Origin: SHLQ01 sp964562985
GTDB taxonomy: Bacteria; Actinomycetota; Acidimicrobiia; Acidimicrobiales; SHLQ01
Direction: 5' to 3'
NCBI GenBank assembly: GCA_964562985.1
Contig: CAZLWE010000039.1
Span: forward strand, 1-30,945
DNA: 30,945 nucleotides
Shown: piece after piece, positions 7,577 through 15,287 of the stretch
How the letters are laid out: the number at the start of each line of letters is the position of its first letter
Numbering within the stretch: position 1 is the first letter of the stretch
Translations under genes and position numbers: made by a program
Notes under the pieces: model-generated
The model's database searches: none
Told to the model about the DNA's origin: nothing
The model's input: the letters and a program-made list of their open reading frames with translations, nothing else

Positions 7577-9897
7577 GGCGCACCGTCGCCCAACAACACA
7601 TCGAGCAGGGCGATAGCCCCGTACTTGTCGAGGGGTTCGTTGCCATTGCCGCATTTGGGTGACTGGACGCACGATGGGCAGCCGTCGGTGCAGGAACAAT
7701 TGCGCATCGATTCGAGGGTGGCCTCCAAAAGCATGATGTGTTGCTCGAAGCCCAACTCGGCGACGCCTGCGCCACCAGGGTGTGCATCGTGGATAAAGAT
7801 CGCCGGGCCACCCGCACCCGAGTGCCAAGGCGTCGAGACTCCGCCGACATCCCACCGGTCGCAGATGGTGAAGAGTGGCAGCATCCCAATCGCCGCGTGC
7901 TCGGTGGCATGCAGGGCGCCGGGCACCGCTGAGGCCTCAACGTTCGCCCGCTCGATCACGGCGACCGGCACGGTGAACCAGAACGCCCGGGTCGACAGTG
8001 TTTCCGGCGGAAGGTCGAGTGTTTCGTGGGCCAGGATTCGTCGGCTCCGCACCTCTCGCCGCTGGTATCCGACCACTTGGCTTGTTACATCGACCGCACC
8101 GAGGAACACCTCGGCCCCGCTGTCACCAAGGCGCGCGCTCGCATCGGTAGAAGAGATGGTGATGTCGACCGTGGTCCGTGCCTGGGTGTACTCGTTGCCG
8201 TCGCTATCTTCGACGGTCGCGACTCGATCATCGAGGTCGAGTGACCGCACGCGATACGGACGGCCCTGATGTAGATAGATCGCTCCGGTGTGAACTGCGC
8301 TGCACGCCCGGGCTGTATCGACCGTGCCCACGAGCGACCCATCGACTCGGACGATCTGGACCTCGTCGGAGCTCGATGAGCGAAGACCAATCGCACGGCT
8401 CGGCCGGTCGCGCCCGGCATACACGCCGAGGGCATGCCCTTGGCCCGACGGCTTCAACACCATCCGGTCGTCTCGAACTAAATCTCGGACTCCATCGTCG
8501 AGCGCATCGCCCCAGTACCGGTCATCGGTCGGTGCCAACGGTTTTTCGAACGCAGCGCACGCCAAATGTGGGCCGAGTACAAAAGGATTGTCGGGGTTGA
8601 TGACCGCACGCTCCGGCGGCCGCTCCAAGAGATCGGCCGGGTGCTTCATAATCCACTGATCGAGTTGATCGTCACCAGCGACCAGCACCGAAGCGCTCGG
8701 TTGCAGGCCGCGCCCGGCGCGCCCGATCTGTTGCCACATCGACGCGACAGTGCCGGGAAAGCCGTTCAAGACACAGGCGTCGAGCCCACCGATGTCGACG
8801 CCGAGTTCTAGCGCGGACGTAGCGACAACACCGCTGAGCGAACCCTCAAACAAGTCATGCTCGATGGTGCGTCGTTCGGCCGTGAGATATCCGGCCCGAT
8901 ACGCACGCACCGAGGAGCCGTCGCCCGGCAGACGGCGAGAGATATCGGCGGTCACCAACTCGGTACCGCGACGGCTGCGGCAAAACACGATCGTGCGATG
9001 GTCGTCGTTGATCAACCGAGCCGCCACCGACGCCGCCTCGCTATTGGCGGACGTGCGCAAGCCGTGGGCTTCATCGACGACCGGCGGGTTGACCATGACC
9101 AGGGTCCGCTCACCGCGCGGCGAACCGTCGTTGGTGATCTCGGTGACCGGCATGCCGCAGAGCTGACTCGCCAATACGCCCGGTTCACCAATCGTTGCGG
9201 AGGTGAAGATAAACCGAGGATCTGAACCGTAGTGATGGCACATACGACGCAGTCGGCGCAACAGGTGAGCCACGTGCGTGCCGAAGGTGCCCCGCAACAC
9301 GTGGAGCTCGTCGATCACCACATGCTCGAGGTGGCCAAGAAATTTCGCCCACCGTTGGTGCCCGGGCAGCATCGACGCGTGCAGCATCTCCGGGTTCGAT
9401 AACACGACGTTCGCCGTGGACCGCACCCAGGTCTTTTGTTCGGGGGTGGAGTCGCCGTCGTAGGTGCCGGCGACAAGGTTGTCGAACCCGATCGTGTGTA
9501 GGGCGCGCAGCTGGTCCTGGGCCAACGCCTTGGTGGGGTACAGCAGTAGGGCGGTACCTGGAGAGCGCTTGCGGTTTGCCGCCTCAGCGATAGGGATCTG
9601 AAAGCAGCGAGATTTGCCCGACGCGGTTCCCGTCGCAACCACGATGGAGTGTCCGGCTCGTAGGAGGTCGATCGCTTCGGCCTGATGGGTATAGAGCCGT
9701 TCGTCGCCGAGCGCTCGACGTGTTTCTGGGCTGATCGTTGCGATCGGCTCAGCGAAGCGAGCAAGGCGTGCGGGGAAGCGCTCCACGTGTGCCAGGCGAC
9801 CGTCTTCAGCCAGATCGTCGATCAACGCGTCCAAGCGTTGATGGTCGAGACCGGAGTCGGTCAGGTCGACGATCGGGGAGGAGTCGACGACGGCCAT
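7573..9897 (-). CDS. MrfA/YprA-type DEAD/DEAH-box helicase with C-terminal DUF1998 cysteine domain
   Basis: This 774-residue superfamily 2 helicase carries ATGTASGKS (Walker A, about 88-96), DELH (196-199), SATIG (from 233) and a helicase C core with ELGVDIGGLDACVLNGFPG followed by QQIGRAGR. Near the C-terminus five cysteines (CSCTDGCPSCVQSPKC) form a DUF1998-type metal-binding module. This architecture matches Bacillus MrfA (YprA), a 3'-5' helicase linked to mitomycin C lesion repair, and more distantly eukaryotic Hrq1. ATG 9897 is preferred because AGGTGGG lies about ten bases upstream; a GTG at 9912 would add five residues. It stands alone, with no nuclease partner next to it (MrfB is absent). 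A DNA repair role is inferred from the family. Confidence 0.88.
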   Translation of the reverse strand: MAVVDSSPIVDLTDSGLDHQRLDALIDDLAEDGRLAHVERFPARLARFAEPIATISPETRRALGDERLYTHQAEAIDLLRAGHSIVVATGTASGKSRCFQIPIAEAANRKRSPGTALLLYPTKALAQDQLRALHTIGFDNLVAGTYDGDSTPEQKTWVRSTANVVLSNPEMLHASMLPGHQRWAKFLGHLEHVVIDELHVLRGTFGTHVAHLLRRLRRMCHHYGSDPRFIFTSATIGEPGVLASQLCGMPVTEITNDGSPRGERTLVMVNPPVVDEAHGLRTSANSEAASVAARLINDDHRTIVFCRSRRGTELVTADISRRLPGDGSSVRAYRAGYLTAERRTIEHDLFEGSLSGVVATSALELGVDIGGLDACVLNGFPGTVASMWQQIGRAGRGLQPSASVLVAGDDQLDQWIMKHPADLLERPPERAVINPDNPFVLGPHLACAAFEKPLAPTDDRYWGDALDDGVRDLVRDDRMVLKPSGQGHALGVYAGRDRPSRAIGLRSSSSDEVQIVRVDGSLVGTVDTARACSAVHTGAIYLHQGRPYRVRSLDLDDRVATVEDSDGNEYTQARTTVDITISSTDASARLGDSGAEVFLGAVDVTSQVVGYQRREVRSRRILAHETLDLPPETLSTRAFWFTVPVAVIERANVEASAVPGALHATEHAAIGMLPLFTICDRWDVGGVSTPWHSGAGGPAIFIHDAHPGGAGVAELGFEQHIMLLEATLESMRNCSCTDGCPSCVQSPKCGNGNEPLDKYGAIALLDVLLGDGAP

Positions 9898-9948
9898 ACC
9901 CGAGTATCCCACCTGCCAGTGACAGATCGAGCGAAGCCCCGACCAAAT

Positions 9949-9997
9949 GATTTGTCCCCCGAAAGATCCCTATGTCGTACCAACCGGGGGACAAATC
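9949..9997. repeat. Perfect 13-bp inverted repeat between divergent genes
   Basis: GATTTGTCCCCCG at 9949-9961 is exactly mirrored by CGGGGGACAAATC at 9985-9997, with a 23-base spacer. It lies 51 bases upstream of the helicase start and 47 bases upstream of the STAS gene start. There is no T tract on either side, so a terminator is unlikely. It may be an operator for one or both divergent genes, or a copy of a small dispersed palindromic repeat. Confidence 0.65.
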
Positions 9998-10044
9998 CCT
10001 TGGGGGTGATCAGTGGGGTCCAGACGCACCGTTACTCTGGCGAT

Positions 10045-10365
10045 ATGGAACTGCACGCTCGCCCCAACGTCGATGGCGCATGGGTCGTCACGCTGCACGG
10101 TGACCTTGATCTCGCAGCGGTTCCCGGGTTTCGCTCCGCCACTCAAGAGGCCCTTCGTGACGGTTGGAGCGCACTCGTCATCGATCTCACTCAAGTCGCC
10201 TTTATCGACTCGGCCGGACTGGGTCTGCTCATTGGACTCCGTCGCCGCATCGCCGAAGTGAGCGGGTCCCTACACCTGCTTGCATCGATGGAAGTCCAGC
10301 GGCTGCTGACCAGGTCGGGGATCGATGTGTTGTTTCAGATGGAGACGGTCGGGAGCGACGCGTGA
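10045..10365 (+). CDS. STAS-domain anti-sigma factor antagonist (RsbV-like)
   Basis: A 106-residue single-domain STAS protein. The phosphorylation-site signature is FIDSAGLGLLIGL, with Ser56 as the expected acceptor. In the partner-switching model the unphosphorylated form binds an RsbW-like kinase and frees a sigma factor. ATG 10045 gives the usual family length of about 105; an in-frame extension to 9685 would run back through the inverted repeat and into the helicase. The stop overlaps the GTG start of the kinase gene, so the two proteins are co-translated. No sigma factor, RsbU phosphatase or other regulator is adjacent, so the target is not identifiable here. Confidence 0.9.
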   Translation: MELHARPNVDGAWVVTLHGDLDLAAVPGFRSATQEALRDGWSALVIDLTQVAFIDSAGLGLLIGLRRRIAEVSGSLHLLASMEVQRLLTRSGIDVLFQMETVGSDA

Positions 10366-10823
10366 GTGAGCTAAACGGGATCGCAGACTCCGGCGAGGAG
10401 GTAATTCTGCGCGTCCCAGCGAAGTCGGACTACATCGCCCTCGTTCGCGTTGTGCTCGCCGCGGCGGCAGCTATCGACCCCGACAGTCGCGATGATCGTG
10501 TGGACGATCTCCGAATCGCGGTCTCCGAGGCGGTGACCAATGCGGTCGAAGCCCATCAGATGGCTGGTACTGACAGCCACATCGAGGTGCGTTGTTTCAC
10601 CCACGGTCACCAAGTGGAGGTAACCGTGCGCGATCGTGGGCCCGGTTTCGATCCAGACTCGGTCGAATCTGCCCCCGATGCCGAGGATCCCCGTCGTTTG
10701 CTCTTCGAGAGCGGCCTCGGGCTTCCGCTGATGCGCAAGCTCGTTGACCGTACCGATATTCAAAGTGGGGACGATGGAACCCTCGTGCGCTTGGTGATCG
10801 ATACATCGTTGTCACCCAACTGA
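10362..10823 (+). CDS. RsbW-like anti-sigma factor / HATPase_c_2 serine kinase
   Basis: A 153-residue GHKL-type ATPase. It shows the N box (SEAVTNAVEAH, about residues 50-60), the G1 box (DRGPGFDP) and the G2 box (ESGLGLPLMRKLVD). These are the ATP-binding elements of RsbW/SpoIIAB-type kinases, which phosphorylate an STAS antagonist and sequester a sigma factor. The start is the GTG at 10362 inside the GTGA overlap with the upstream stop; a longer open frame goes through the STAS gene in another phase and is not credible. Pairing with the STAS gene strongly supports a partner-switch module. Confidence 0.88.
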   Translation: MSELNGIADSGEEVILRVPAKSDYIALVRVVLAAAAAIDPDSRDDRVDDLRIAVSEAVTNAVEAHQMAGTDSHIEVRCFTHGHQVEVTVRDRGPGFDPDSVESAPDAEDPRRLLFESGLGLPLMRKLVDRTDIQSGDDGTLVRLVIDTSLSPN

Positions 10824-11025
10824 CGGCTCCTTTTGGCCGCAGCGAGTGCGCTCGGCACCGCGAATTCTTACGGGGATGCAATACCGGTTGCACCTTTTGC
10901 CGCTTAGGATTTGGTAGTAATTGCCGATGCGTGCACTAATCGAGTCCGGTCTTTTGGCGCGAGTCAAACAGGCCTGAATCTCTCGCAATGGCACCAACCG
11001 AACCTGTGGAATAACTATTTGAACC

Positions 11026-12444
11026 ATGGCTGGTCATCATCATCTACCCCCATCTGATCTCACGTGGATCGGCAGCGATCGTCGCTTCGCGCGACGTATT
11101 GGCCAGCCGGTCCGAAAGTTCCTTGAGGTTGAATCTGCTGTCGGTATCGTCTTGGTCGTGGCGACGATTTTGGCGCTCGTCATCGCGAACTCGCCGCTCG
11201 CCGACCTCTACCACGAGATCCTCGACTTTCACTTGACGATCGACTTCGGTGACGTCCATATCCTCGATGAATCCGTCGAGCACCTGATCAACGATGGCCT
11301 TATTGCCATCTTCTTCTTCGTGGTGGGTCTCGAGATCAAACGGGAACTCGTCGTGGGCGAGTTGCAGAGCCTTCGCGCCGCAGCGCTTCCCAGCCTCGCA
11401 GCTGTCGGCGGCATGGTCACACCCGCACTGCTCTACTTCATCCTCAATCCGAGTTCACCGGAGAGCGCCGGCTGGGGTATCCCGCTCGCTACCGATATCG
11501 CCTTCGCGGTCGGCATCATGTCGTTGCTTGGCAACCGCGTTCCAACACCGCTGAAGCTGTTTCTCCTCGCGCTCGCCATCGTGGACGACATCGGTGCGAT
11601 CGCCGTCATTGCGCTGTTCTTCACCGACGAGATCAATTTCATGTGGCTCGGTACCGCCATCGTCTTGCTGGTGCTCGTCTATGCGATGCAGCGGGCGAAG
11701 ATTTGGTACACGCCGATCTACGTCATCATCGGCGTAGTTGTTTGGTACGCGTTCCTCGAGTCCGGCGTGCACGCCACGATCGCCGGTGTTGCACTCGGAC
11801 TGCTCACCCCGGCCACGCCGTTGCAAGAGAAGATCAAGCCCGACGAGATCCTCGGCACGGTCGGCAACCCCGATGCGTTTAACCCCGCCACGGCTCGCCG
11901 TACGTCGATGTATGCGCGTGAGAGCATCTCGGTGGCCGAGCGTCTGCAGACGTTGATTCACCCATTCTCAAGCTTCGTGATCCTTCCGCTGTTCGCGTTG
12001 GCGAACGCAGGCATCGCGTTGAGCGGCGATTCGATCGCCGACGCCGCGTCATCTCGGGTCACCCTCGGTGTCATCCTCGGCCTGGTGGTCGGCAAGACCC
12101 TCGGCGTTACCTTCTTCTCGTTCGCCGCGGTGAAGTCCGGACTCACCTCGCTGCCACAGGGCGTGACCTGGCCGATGGTCACCGCTGTCGGCATGCTTGC
12201 TGGCATCGGATTTACGGTCTCGTTGTTCATTACCGGACTGGCCTTCGACGGCGATGGACTCGAAGCTCTCGATCAACAAGCTCGCCTCGGAATCTTGGCA
12301 GCTTCGTTCATCGCGTCGGTCGGTGGCTTGTTCCTCCTCGATCGAGCAACGCGCAATTCTTCAGGTGGAGGCGATACGGTGCAGTCGGACTCTGGTGGTC
12401 ACTCGCCGGCGTCTGCCCCCCAACCTGCTCCTGCCGAGGTCTAA
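11026..12444 (+). CDS. nhaA: Na+/H+ antiporter NhaA
   Basis: The 472-residue membrane protein exchanges sodium for protons in pH and sodium homeostasis. Hallmarks are FFFVVGLEIKRELVVGEL, PLATDIAFAVGIMSLLGNRVP and ALAIVDDIGAIAVIALFF, where Asp187-Asp188 are the ion-binding pair. A further conserved segment, GIGFTVSLFITGLAF, lies in the last third. About 12 hydrophobic segments are visible. Typical NhaA is about 390 residues; the excess lies in a hydrophilic N-terminal extension of about 30 residues and a Ser/Gly/Pro-rich C-terminal tail of about 30. No strong ribosome binding site precedes ATG 11026 (only GTGGA). The 202-base gap upstream holds no gene; it contains an imperfect palindrome at 10877-10892 (TGCAA/TTGCA arms) and a TAGGAT box at 10905-10910 that could belong to its promoter. 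Confidence 0.95.
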   Translation: MAGHHHLPPSDLTWIGSDRRFARRIGQPVRKFLEVESAVGIVLVVATILALVIANSPLADLYHEILDFHLTIDFGDVHILDESVEHLINDGLIAIFFFVVGLEIKRELVVGELQSLRAAALPSLAAVGGMVTPALLYFILNPSSPESAGWGIPLATDIAFAVGIMSLLGNRVPTPLKLFLLALAIVDDIGAIAVIALFFTDEINFMWLGTAIVLLVLVYAMQRAKIWYTPIYVIIGVVVWYAFLESGVHATIAGVALGLLTPATPLQEKIKPDEILGTVGNPDAFNPATARRTSMYARESISVAERLQTLIHPFSSFVILPLFALANAGIALSGDSIADAASSRVTLGVILGLVVGKTLGVTFFSFAAVKSGLTSLPQGVTWPMVTAVGMLAGIGFTVSLFITGLAFDGDGLEALDQQARLGILAASFIASVGGLFLLDRATRNSSGGGDTVQSDSGGHSPASAPQPAPAEV

Positions 12445-12447
12445 TGC

Positions 12448-15174
12448 ATGTCCGCTCTTGTCATCGTCGAGAGTCCAGCTAAAGCCAAGAAGATCGCCGA
12501 GTACCTCGGCGATGACTTCGTTGTTGAGTCATCGATTGGCCATATACGAGATTTACCGAGAAACGCCGCCGACGTTCCCGCTGCGTATAAGGCCGAGAAG
12601 TGGTCGCGCATGGGAATCGATGTCGACAACGACTTCAAGCCGTTGTACGTCGTGTCTCCGGACAAGAAGGACCAGATCAAAAAGCTCAAGTCGCTCCTCA
12701 AGGAAAGCGACGAGCTCTATCTCGCAACCGATGAAGACCGCGAAGGCGAAGCGATCGCGTGGCATCTTCTCGAGGTACTGAACCCTCGGGTTCCAGTCAA
12801 GCGAATGGTGTTCCACGAGATCACCAAGAAGGCCATCATCGATGCCCTCGAGAACCCACGGGAACTCGATCGTCACCTCGTCGATGCCCAAGAGGCTCGC
12901 CGCATGCTCGACCGCCTCTACGGTTATGAGGTTTCGCCGGTGCTGTGGAAGAAGGTCATGCCGCGGCTCTCCGCCGGTCGTGTTCAGAGCGTCGCAACTC
13001 GAATCGTCGTGGAGCGTGAGCGCGAGCGCATGGCGTTCATCCGGGCGAGCTATTGGGATCTTGAGGCCACGTTTGAAAAGACGGGCGATGTTGAAGCCGG
13101 TGAGCCCAAGGCGTTTGGTGCCAAGCTGCTCGAACTCGATGGTAAGCGTGTGGCGACCGGTCGTGATTTCGACGACACGGGGGGGCTGGTTAAGCCCGAC
13201 AGCACCGTCGTGCTTGACGAGGCTGCAGCCGGCAAACTCGTGCAGTCCCTCGACGGAGCTGACTTCTCTGTCCGTTCGGTCGAGCCCAAGCCCTACCGTC
13301 GTCGGCCGTCACCACCTTTTATGACGTCGACCTTCCAGCAAGAAGCGGGCCGCAAGCTCTCGATGAGTTCCGCGATGGCGATGCGGGCTGCACAGTCGCT
13401 GTACGAAAAGGGCCTCATCACCTACATGCGTACCGACTCGACCACGCTGTCGGCGACGGCTGTCAACGCTTCTCGCGGCGTGATCACAAGCGAGTTCGGC
13501 GAGCAGTTCCTCCCCGACGAGCCTCGCACCTACGCCACCAAGTCGAAGAACGCCCAGGAGGCGCACGAAGCGATTCGTCCAGCGGGCGAAACCTTCGAGA
13601 CCCCCGCCTCCGTTGCCAATCAGGTTCCAAAGTCTGAGGCACGCGTGTATGAACTGATCTGGAAGCGCACCGTCGCTTCCCAGATGACCGACGCCGTCGG
13701 CGAAACGGTCTCGGTTCGGGTTGGCGCCGCCACCACCGACGGTCGAGACGCCGAATTCTCTGCCAGCGGCACGATCATCACCCACCAGGGTTTCCGCCGG
13801 GCCTACGTCGAAGAGAGCGAAGACGACGCCGCGTCGAACGACGAAGGTAAGCAACTTCCCGCCCTCGCGGTGGGCGATTCGGTGGACTCCGACGCCATCG
13901 CCGCTGACGGCCATGAGACCCAGCCTCCATCTCGCTACACCGAGGCATCCCTGGTCAAGCGTCTCGCCGAACTGGAGATCGGTCGCCCGTCTACGTACGC
14001 GTCGATCATCGGCACGATCCAAGACCGCGAGTACGTGTGGAAGAAGGGCTCCGCGCTGATTCCATCGTTTACTGCTTTCTCCGTCGTTGGCTTGCTCGAA
14101 CAGCATTTTCCAGATCTGGTCGACTACACCTACACCCGCCGCATGGAAGGCGAGCTCGATGCCATCGCCAGCGGCAACTCCGAGGCAATCCCTTGGTTGC
14201 GAGAGTTCTACTTTGGCGATGAACAAACCGAGGGCCTCAAGCACAAGGTTGATGAACGCCTGGGTGAGATCGATGCCCGAGCGGTCAACTCGATTCCGCT
14301 GGGGGTGAGCGACGACGGCGAAATGGTCGTCGCTCGAGTCGGAAAGTTTGGCCCATATGTACAGCGCGGGGAAGGTGGCCAGGGAAACACCGCATCAATC
14401 CCAGACGACATTCCGCCCGACGACCTCAATGTCGATCGTGCAGTGGAGTACATCGAGAACGCAGCGAAGGGTCCACTTTCGCTTGGCAAGGATCCAGAGA
14501 CCGACCTCGACGTCTACGTGATGACCGGTCGATTCGGTGACTACGTGCAGCTCGGTGAACTCGTCGAGGGCGAGGACAAGCCCAAGCGGGCCTCACTGTT
14601 CTCAAACATGACGACCGAGACAATCACGCTCGATGACGCGCTCAAGCTGTTGTCGCTGCCTCGGGTCGTCGGTGCAGATCCAGCTGACGGTGAAGAGATC
14701 ACGGTCCAGAACGGCCGCTACGGCCCGTACCTCAAGAAGGCGAAGGACAGTCGAAGCCTTGAGTCCGAGGATCAGCTCTTTACGATTACGCTCGAGCAGT
14801 GCCTGGAGATTCTTTCGAAGCCCAAGACCCGACGTGGCCAGGTCGTAAAGCCGCCACTGCGTGAAATGGGCGAAGATCCCGATACCGGCAAGCAAATGAT
14901 CGTCAAGGACGGCCGTTTCGGTCCCTATGTCACCGACGGCGAAACGAACGCCAGCCTCCGCAAGGGCGACACGGTCGAGGAACTCACCGACGAGCGAGCA
15001 GCGGAGTTGCTCGCAATCCGTCGTGCCGCTGGGCCTAGCAAGAAGAAGAAAAAGAAGGCCACAAAGAAGAAGTCGACGGCCAAGAAGAAGTCGACGGCGA
15101 AGAAGAAGGCCACGAAGAAGAAGGCCACCGCCAAGAAGAAAGCCACGGCCAAAAACGAGTCGACTGACGACTAG
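12448..15174 (+). CDS. topA: DNA topoisomerase I (type IA)
   Basis: A 908-residue type IA topoisomerase that relaxes negative supercoils by single-strand passage. The N-terminal toprim domain starts ALVIVESPAKAKKI and contains TDEDREGEAIAWHLLEVL. The active-site tyrosine is Tyr326 in GLITYMRTDST. After the catalytic core come four cysteine-free C-terminal repeats with the core G-[RK]-[FY]-G-x-Y, at about residues 630, 692, 755 and 821. There are no zinc fingers, as in other actinobacterial TopA. From about residue 864 the protein ends in a tail of K3-A/S-T repeats, the Lys-rich tail known in Actinomycetota to aid processivity and DNA binding. The start lies three bases after the nhaA stop, so both may be read from one transcript. 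Confidence 0.97.
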   Translation: MSALVIVESPAKAKKIAEYLGDDFVVESSIGHIRDLPRNAADVPAAYKAEKWSRMGIDVDNDFKPLYVVSPDKKDQIKKLKSLLKESDELYLATDEDREGEAIAWHLLEVLNPRVPVKRMVFHEITKKAIIDALENPRELDRHLVDAQEARRMLDRLYGYEVSPVLWKKVMPRLSAGRVQSVATRIVVERERERMAFIRASYWDLEATFEKTGDVEAGEPKAFGAKLLELDGKRVATGRDFDDTGGLVKPDSTVVLDEAAAGKLVQSLDGADFSVRSVEPKPYRRRPSPPFMTSTFQQEAGRKLSMSSAMAMRAAQSLYEKGLITYMRTDSTTLSATAVNASRGVITSEFGEQFLPDEPRTYATKSKNAQEAHEAIRPAGETFETPASVANQVPKSEARVYELIWKRTVASQMTDAVGETVSVRVGAATTDGRDAEFSASGTIITHQGFRRAYVEESEDDAASNDEGKQLPALAVGDSVDSDAIAADGHETQPPSRYTEASLVKRLAELEIGRPSTYASIIGTIQDREYVWKKGSALIPSFTAFSVVGLLEQHFPDLVDYTYTRRMEGELDAIASGNSEAIPWLREFYFGDEQTEGLKHKVDERLGEIDARAVNSIPLGVSDDGEMVVARVGKFGPYVQRGEGGQGNTASIPDDIPPDDLNVDRAVEYIENAAKGPLSLGKDPETDLDVYVMTGRFGDYVQLGELVEGEDKPKRASLFSNMTTETITLDDALKLLSLPRVVGADPADGEEITVQNGRYGPYLKKAKDSRSLESEDQLFTITLEQCLEILSKPKTRRGQVVKPPLREMGEDPDTGKQMIVKDGRFGPYVTDGETNASLRKGDTVEELTDERAAELLAIRRAAGPSKKKKKKATKKKSTAKKKSTAKKKATKKKATAKKKATAKNESTDD

Positions 15175-15187
15175 CGCGAACGAATCC

Positions 15188-15210
15188 TCGAGTTCTTAAA
15201 AAACACTCGA
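15188..15210 (+). terminator. Weak hairpin after topA
   Basis: TCGAGT (15188-15193) pairs with ACTCGA (15205-15210) around an A-rich loop. It lies 14 bases after the topA stop, and only ATTTGG follows. A terminator is plausible from position, but stem and tract are both weak. Confidence 0.25.
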
Positions 15211-15287
15211 TTTGGCGGATTTCGTGCCGATTGGGTGAGCACGGGTCGCATTAGCGGCCAAAGACCTCACCTGGGAGTCCCGCCGAT

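Noticed and set aside
13309..14244. Minus-strand frame of 311 codons inside topA
   Set aside because: Lies wholly antisense to conserved topA sequence, with no family features.
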